This document shows, piece after piece, positions 35,803 through 40,202 of a stretch of DNA of 40,202 nucleotides. Both the position numbers and the translations under genes were made by a program. Under the pieces are notes generated by a model, which was not told the DNA's origin, ran no database searches, and saw only the letters and a program-made list of their open reading frames with translations. The first letter of the stretch is position 1. Every line of letters starts with the position of its first letter. Source of the DNA: Hydrogenophaga palleronii NBRC 102513 (lineage in GTDB: Bacteria > Pseudomonadota > Gammaproteobacteria > Burkholderiales > Burkholderiaceae_C); contig NZ_BCTJ01000033.1 of the NCBI RefSeq assembly GCF_001571225.1, positions 1 to 40,202 on the forward strand. The letters run 5' to 3'.

Positions 35803-37095
35803 ATGAAAAACCAACGCGTCCTCACAGGCATCACCACCTCGGGCACCCCGCACCTGGGCAACTACGTGGGCTCGGTGCGCCCCTCGGTCCGCTTCAGCCG
35901 CCAGCCCGGCGTGCAGAGTTTTTATTTCCTGGCCGACTACCACGCGCTGATTAAGGTCGGTGAGCCGGCGCGCGTGCAGCGCTCCACGCTGGAGATTGCC
36001 GCCACCTGGCTGGCCTGCGGGCTCGATCCCGAACGCGTGACGTTCTACCGCCAGTCCGACATCCCCGAGATCCCCGAACTCAGCTGGCTGCTGACCTGCG
36101 TCACCGGCAAGGGTGTGCTCAACCGCGCCCACGCCTACAAGGCCTCGGTGGACAAGAACAACGCCGCCGGCATGGACCCCGACGCCGGCGTGACCGCCGG
36201 CCTCTTCATGTACCCGGTGCTGATGGCCGCCGACATCCTGATGTTCAACGCGCACCGGGTGCCGGTGGGCCGCGACCAGATCCAGCACATCGAGATGGCG
36301 CGCGACATCGCGTCCAGCTTCAACCACCTCTACGGCGAGCACTTCACCCTGCCCGAAGCCGAGACCGAAGAACACGTCGCCCTGCTGCCCGGCCTGGACG
36401 GGCGCAAGATGAGCAAGAGCTACGACAACACGATTCCGTTGTTCGTGCCGCGCGAGCAACTGCGCAAGCTCATCATGGGCATCGTCACCGACTCGCGCGC
36501 ACCTGGCGAACCCAAGTCCACCGAAGGCTCGGCACTGTTCCAGCTCTACCAGGCCTTTGCGTCGGCAGAAGAAACCGCCGCACTCGCCAAGGCCTTCGCC
36601 GACGGCATCGCCTGGGGCGACGCCAAGCAGACCCTGTTCGAGCGGCTCGATCAGGAAATCACCCCGATGCGCGAGCTCTACAACGAGCTGATGCAGAACC
36701 CGGCACAGATCGAAAAAACCCTGCTGGCCGGCGCCGACAAGGCCCGCGCCATTGCCACCCCGTTCACGGCACGCCTGCGCGAAGCGGTGGGCCTGCGCCG
36801 GCTCGACAGCGCCGTGTCGTCGGTGGCCACCAAGCAGGCCAAGGCGTCAGCACCGGCCTTCAAACAATACCGCGAGAGCGACGGCCAGTTCTACTTCAAG
36901 CTGGTCGATGCAGACGGCACGCTGCTGCTGCAGAGCACCGGGTTTGCATCCGGCAAAGACGCGGCCCAGGCCATCGCACAGCTGCAGCAGCAAGGAGCCC
37001 AGGCCCTGACTGCGCTGCAGGAGCGCCTGGCCGTGCAGGGCGACAGCGAGGCGCTGGCATCAGCCCTCTCCCATTTCGGCGCGCAGGCCGCGTAG
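35803..37095 (+). CDS. trpS: Tryptophanyl-tRNA synthetase
   Basis: A 430-aa class I aminoacyl-tRNA synthetase that charges tRNA-Trp. Signature motifs are PHLGNYVGS (HIGH equivalent, HLGN at 17-20) and KMSKS at 202-206, with GRDQIQHIEMARDIA between. E. coli TrpS is 334 aa; this one has a C-terminal extension of about 80 residues (about 345-430) with a small domain, FKQYRESDGQFYFKLVDADG, followed by an Ala/Gln-rich helix. Similar extensions occur in other betaproteobacterial TrpS proteins. It follows the protease gene by eight bases, without a visible ribosome site, and is the last gene of the run before a structured intergenic region. Confidence 0.95.
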   Translation: MKNQRVLTGITTSGTPHLGNYVGSVRPSVRFSRQPGVQSFYFLADYHALIKVGEPARVQRSTLEIAATWLACGLDPERVTFYRQSDIPEIPELSWLLTCVTGKGVLNRAHAYKASVDKNNAAGMDPDAGVTAGLFMYPVLMAADILMFNAHRVPVGRDQIQHIEMARDIASSFNHLYGEHFTLPEAETEEHVALLPGLDGRKMSKSYDNTIPLFVPREQLRKLIMGIVTDSRAPGEPKSTEGSALFQLYQAFASAEETAALAKAFADGIAWGDAKQTLFERLDQEITPMRELYNELMQNPAQIEKTLLAGADKARAIATPFTARLREAVGLRRLDSAVSSVATKQAKASAPAFKQYRESDGQFYFKLVDADGTLLLQSTGFASGKDAAQAIAQLQQQGAQALTALQERLAVQGDSEALASALSHFGAQAA

Positions 37096-37101
37096 TACCT
37101 T

Positions 37102-37190
37102 GGTTCGCTGCTATGCAATGCGCGTTTGAGTGACAATCGGGGCACGCCTTTGAGGCGTGTCAGCGAACCCGGAGGAACGGTTTTCAACCG
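37102..37190 (+). promoter_or_regulatory. Inverted repeats forming a structured element after trpS
   Basis: GGTTCGCTG (37102-37110) and CAGCGAACC (37161-37169) are perfect 9-bp arms 50 bases apart. Inside them CACGCC-TTTGA-GGCGTG (37143-37159) is a hairpin, and just after them CGGTT-TTC-AACCG (37178-37190) is another. There is no U-run. The layout resembles a multi-branched RNA leader or a large operator for the response-regulator gene. A GACAAT at 37132-37137 may be a -10 within it. I could not match it to a named RNA family. Confidence 0.45.
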
Positions 37191-37282
37191 CTCGCACGGG
37201 ACCACCAGTTTCAGTATTCCGATGTGTTTGCGTGCGAAAGCAAATGGAGTGGGTTCATTCCGGCCCAGTTTGTTGTCGCCAA

Positions 37283-37319
37283 ATGTTGAAGATGTCGATA
37301 TGCTGTCATGTTGAAACAT
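37283..37319 (+). promoter_or_regulatory. Direct repeats and dyad upstream of the response regulator
   Basis: ATGTTGAA occurs at 37283-37290 and 37308-37315, 25 bases apart, and the second copy is part of the dyad ATGTT-GA-AACAT. The stretch is clearly AT-richer than its surroundings and ends 18 bases before the ATG at 37337. TTGTCG (37273-37278) and GATATG (37297-37302), spaced 18, form a possible promoter. Confidence 0.4.
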
Positions 37320-37336
37320 ATTTACCAGCAAGCAGA

Positions 37337-37930
37337 ATGAGCATTTTTGTAATCGATGACCACCCGCTGATGCGCGAAGCTGTTGTCATGCTGCTGCGCC
37401 GCCTCCGCGCCTCCACCCAGGTGGTGGAGCTTGAACGCCTGGCGGCGGTCAGCAAAGCGATTACCGAACACGGTGAACCCGAGCTGGTCTGCCTGGACTT
37501 GAAGCTGCCCGACACCAACGGCGTCTCCGGCGTGCGCGAAGTGCGCCAGATGCTGCCCGACACCTCCCTCATCGTGCTGTCGGCCTCACCCTCTTCCGAC
37601 TACGAAGACCTGGCCCGCGAAGCCGGCGCCGATGCCTATGTGGAGAAGTCCGCCGGCGCGGCCCAGATTGCCAAAGTGCTGCGCGAATTCCTGGCCGAAG
37701 AAGTCGAGGACGAGAACGCGCCAACCATCCCGGAAAAACTCTCCAAGCGCCAGAAGCAGCTGCTGGTGATGCTGGACCGGGGCCTGAGCAACCGCGACAT
37801 TGCCGAACAACTGCAGATCAGTGAACACACGGTCAAGGTGCACCTGTGGCGCCTGTTCCGCCGTCTGAACGTGAAGAGCCGCTCGCAAGCCAGCCACCTG
37901 GCCCGCACCGCCGGCCTGCTCGACCTCTGA
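37337..37930 (+). CDS. NarL/LuxR-family response regulator
   Basis: A 197-aa two-component regulator. The receiver domain (1-120) has the acidic pair D7/D8, phosphorylation site D54 in VCLDLKLPD, S82 as the switch residue, and K104. A short linker precedes the LuxR-type helix-turn-helix (about 135-190) with LSNRDIAEQLQISEHTVKVHLWRL split over the scaffold and recognition helices. The ATG at 37337 starts exactly at the receiver (MSIFVIDDHP); the frame is open upstream, but that is leader sequence. It faces, tail to tail, a histidine kinase ending at 38007, the probable cognate partner. Confidence 0.92.
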   Translation: MSIFVIDDHPLMREAVVMLLRRLRASTQVVELERLAAVSKAITEHGEPELVCLDLKLPDTNGVSGVREVRQMLPDTSLIVLSASPSSDYEDLAREAGADAYVEKSAGAAQIAKVLREFLAEEVEDENAPTIPEKLSKRQKQLLVMLDRGLSNRDIAEQLQISEHTVKVHLWRLFRRLNVKSRSQASHLARTAGLLDL

Positions 37931-37935
37931 GCCCC

Positions 37936-37964
37936 GCTGCCGGCGCGGCACCCGCCCCGGCAGC
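37936..37964. terminator. Hairpin between the convergent regulator and kinase genes
   Basis: GCTGCCGG (37936-37943) pairs perfectly with CCGGCAGC (37957-37964). It lies six bases after the regulator stop and 43 bases from the kinase stop. No T-run follows on either strand, so termination here would be weak or factor-dependent. Confidence 0.4.
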
Positions 37965-38006
37965 ACACATCGCTATCCCCCCAAGTAGCCCGCCTCGCCG
38001 GCCCGG

Positions 38007-39446
38007 TCAGAACCCGGAGGCGTGGCGCTCCGGCAAGCCCGACGGTGATGCTTCGCTGGACTCGCGCTGGGTGAAGTCCGGCAGCATCACACGGAACACG
38101 CTGCCCCGACTGGCCACCGAGTTGAGCGCCAGCTGATAGCCCATCAACGAAGTGAGCTTGGATACGATGGTCAGCCCCAGGCCCAGGCTGTCTTCGGTGC
38201 CCTGGTGTTGCGAGACCCGAAAGAACTCCTGAAAGATCGCCTGCTGGTGCTCGCGCGCAATGCCGACACCCGTGTCCCAGACCTCGAACACCAGCATGTC
38301 CTCGCGGTGGCGCAAGGCCAGCAGCACGCCACCTTGGTGGGTGTGGCGCAAAGCGTTGGACACCAGGTTGCCCAGGATGCGGCGCAGCACCACCGGGTCT
38401 GACCAGATCGTGGTCTGGCGCGCATGGGTGCGCAGCCGCAGCGACTTGCCCTGCGCTACCGGTTCGAACTGCAAGGACAGATCGGCAAAGAGCTTTCTCA
38501 CATCCACGTGCTGCAGCCGTACCTTGTAGTTGCCGGCATCGATGCGTGTGAGGTCGAACAAGGAGTCGAACAACTCGTTGATGGCGCGCGTGGACTGCAG
38601 GATGCGCGGCGCGATGTCGCGCGCCATCTCGGGCTCGGTGGCCAGCCAGTCGGCGTACAGGCTCAGCGCGTGCACCGGCTGGCGCAGGTCGTGCGCGGCC
38701 GAGGCCAGGAAACGGTTCTTGGTGGCCACGGCACGCAGCGACGCCCGCGTCTGCAACGTGAGCGAATCGATCAGCTCCTGGTTGGAGAACTGCAGCTCAA
38801 AGCTGGAGCGGTGCACCTCGTGCAGGCGCTGACCCGCCATCATCAACAGGGCCCAGAACACCACCTGCAAGGCCACCAGCACCAGACCGATCTGCACCGC
38901 TTCCCGGTCATGCAGCAGGGGAATCGTGTTCCATATCAGACCGACCAACCAGGAAAACACCAGCGCATTGGCGTAACGGCGGAACAGCGGCAGGTAGGCA
39001 TTGAAGGCGGTGAGCGTGAGCAAGGCGTGGCCCAGGGCCACGATGCCGCAGACAAACTGGATGGCCGCGGGAGCCTGCTGGAAACTCAACAGCACCGGAC
39101 CGCCCCACAGCAGCGCCGTGACAGTCCACCACCATTGGTACCGCTCGACAAACGCCATGCGCTGCGGCCCTTCCATGCTGTCGTGCCGCAGGCGGTAGAC
39201 CACGATGAGGCGGTACCTCTGCACCAGCACAAGCAGACTCAGAACGGCCCAGACCCCCAACGCAATCGGATTCGAGTGGCCCGCCAGCAGGAGCACCAAC
39301 ACCGGCAAGGACAAGGCCCCCGCCAGCAGCGAAGGCCCCATGTTGTCCATCAGCACACCGATGAGTTGCGAGTTCACCCAAAGATCTCGCACCTCCGGCG
39401 TGGCGGGCACATGCTGATAGGTGGCGGGTTGGGTGTCGACGAGCAT
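38007..39446 (-). CDS. Membrane sensor histidine kinase
   Basis: A 479-aa kinase. Six hydrophobic helices (about 38-56, 61-83, 105-122, 128-150, 159-176, 184-204) with very short loops form an integral-membrane sensor without a periplasmic domain. A coiled-coil linker leads to the DHp domain with the phospho-accepting H252 in SAAHDLRQP, and the ATPase domain carries N364 in LVSNALRH, the G1 box DTGVGI (391-396) and the G2 box SLGLGLTIV. HDLRQP kinases often come as hybrids, but no receiver is attached here; the receiver is the convergent response regulator. The signal is probably sensed in or near the membrane. The ATG at 39446 has only a weak GGATC upstream. Confidence 0.92.
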   Translation of the reverse strand: MLVDTQPATYQHVPATPEVRDLWVNSQLIGVLMDNMGPSLLAGALSLPVLVLLLAGHSNPIALGVWAVLSLLVLVQRYRLIVVYRLRHDSMEGPQRMAFVERYQWWWTVTALLWGGPVLLSFQQAPAAIQFVCGIVALGHALLTLTAFNAYLPLFRRYANALVFSWLVGLIWNTIPLLHDREAVQIGLVLVALQVVFWALLMMAGQRLHEVHRSSFELQFSNQELIDSLTLQTRASLRAVATKNRFLASAAHDLRQPVHALSLYADWLATEPEMARDIAPRILQSTRAINELFDSLFDLTRIDAGNYKVRLQHVDVRKLFADLSLQFEPVAQGKSLRLRTHARQTTIWSDPVVLRRILGNLVSNALRHTHQGGVLLALRHREDMLVFEVWDTGVGIAREHQQAIFQEFFRVSQHQGTEDSLGLGLTIVSKLTSLMGYQLALNSVASRGSVFRVMLPDFTQRESSEASPSGLPERHASGF

Positions 39447-39553
39447 GAGGATCCATCACACAAAGGTGCAGGCATTCTCTCACCGTGGCATGAAAGGTGC
39501 CGACCGGAACCAGACCCGCCTCGGGTGCTGCTAGAATCGCAGGCTTCGAACAC

Positions 39554-39644
<91 letters not shown>

Positions 39645-39660
39645 CGACACAAGCAAATAT

Positions 39661-39682
39661 GCGGCCTCCGGGCCGCTTTTTT
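39661..39682 (+). terminator. Rho-independent terminator of tRNA-Ser
   Basis: GCGGCC and GGCCGC form a 6-bp stem around a TCCG tetraloop, followed by six T and then a further T-run. Located 16 bases after the CCA end. Confidence 0.92.
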
Positions 39683-39689
39683 GTTTTTT

Positions 39690-40096
39690 ACACCATCACT
39701 TCTACCAATACGTGAGGTGCTTGCTCAGCGACTCGAAGCTCCCTATGCAATGGAGAAGTCTTCAGGCCCTCAATTGCCGCTATGCAGCGGTTGCAGACGA
39801 TTCGGATGCCGTGATGCTCGCATGGTCATTGCCACACTGCAGTCATTCAGGCTCTGGCAGTGAGTGGGCTTGAGAGTCAGCTATCGGGGGTGCTGCAGAC
39901 TTCGCAGGATTTGTGGCGCGCACGCGGCACTTCGATGCGCCTACCCCCGGATGTTCGTCCTCCAGCAAACGTACCCCGCTCGCGTGTCGGACATCGGCCA
40001 CAATCAGGCGTTCAACTCCAGCCCCTAGATTTGCACCAGGGATGCTTGACGATTGCGTCATGTTTCCCACATCACCATATGCACAGCAAGCACTGC
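39690..40096. other. Tail without a supported gene downstream of tRNA-Ser
   Basis: About 400 bases of lower-GC sequence than the rest of the window. A minus-strand frame (about 39843-40172; possible internal ATG at 40062) reads VERLIVADVRHASGVRLLEDEHPGVGA in part, which looks protein-like, but I recognise no family and see no ribosome site. It may be the end of a gene or remnant extending beyond the window. tRNA-Ser genes are frequent integration sites, so foreign DNA is possible. Confidence 0.35.
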
Positions 40097-40138
40097 GCAA
40101 TCTGCAATCTGCAATCTGCAATCTGCAATCTGCAATCA
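40097..40138. repeat. Heptamer tandem repeat (GCAATCT, about six copies)
   Basis: Five perfect GCAATCT units (40097-40131) are followed by a sixth copy with one change (GCAATCA). The unit is not a multiple of three, so copy-number change would shift any reading frame across it. No spacer-repeat architecture is present, so this is a simple-sequence repeat. Confidence 0.95.
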
Positions 40139-40202
40139 GGAGTTTCCAAGTGGGGCTTGGACTTGCTCGCACTGCGGTGCAGGCCCCGTCATAGAGTCTG
40201 AC

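Noticed and set aside
40097..40138. CRISPR-like array
   Set aside because: Units are seven bases and contiguous, with no spacers and no cas genes; it is a simple tandem repeat.
39843..40172. 109-aa minus-strand frame after tRNA-Ser
   Set aside because: Part of it looks protein-like, but no family, ribosome site or full extent can be established, so it is described as a region rather than called as a gene.

Overview
The window is about two-thirds GC and looks like the chromosome of a Comamonadaceae (Burkholderiales) betaproteobacterium, with Hydrogenophaga/Acidovorax-like relatives the best guess. Supporting signs are the hemC-hemD-hemX-hemY order divergent from ppc, rluC divergent from rne with a long rne leader, an RNase E with a membrane helix followed by an RG-rich tail, an H-NS family protein with the short betaproteobacterial C-terminus, and a two-hairpin intergenic repeat of a kind I recall from this family. 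Assignment to a genus is inference.

Region 1 (1-4754): a glyoxylate-assimilation operon on the minus strand (gcl-hyi-glxR), divergent from a LysR regulator. It converts two glyoxylate to tartronate semialdehyde, interconverts this with hydroxypyruvate, and reduces it to glycerate. Region 2 (4770-6823): two translationally coupled, exported proteins of unknown function. Region 3 (6920-15370): on the minus strand, a two-subunit indolepyruvate-type 2-oxoacid:acceptor oxidoreductase (iorA-iorB), a complete TRAP transporter (dctP-dctQ-dctM) and an alpha/beta-hydrolase, with a divergent LysR regulator. This reads as an import-and-oxidise module for an aromatic or branched 2-oxo acid.

Region 4 (15411-19510): a 2-oxopentenoate hydratase/FAH-family protein, an acyl-CoA synthetase, a UDP-sugar epimerase, and a convergent low-molecular-weight tyrosine phosphatase. 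Region 5 (19621-24780): H-NS-like protein, RluC pseudouridine synthase and, divergent, RNase E with a roughly 590-base upstream region. Region 6 (25180-32536): hemC-hemD-hemX-hemY on the minus strand and ppc on the plus strand. Region 7 (32616-37095): PHP phosphoesterase, EamA exporter, YciO/Sua5 protein, site-2-type protease and trpS, all on the plus strand. Region 8 (37096-40202): a LuxR-type response regulator, a convergent six-TM histidine kinase, tRNA-Ser(CGA), and a gene-poor tail with a heptamer tandem repeat.

Nearly all genes belong to well-known families. The points most worth a second look are: a recurring TANNNT box exactly 6-7 bases before start codons that lack a Shine-Dalgarno, suggesting leaderless mRNAs; the iorAB-TRAP module with an over-long IorB; the unknown exported gene pair; the structured leaders of rne and of the response regulator; and the tail after tRNA-Ser.
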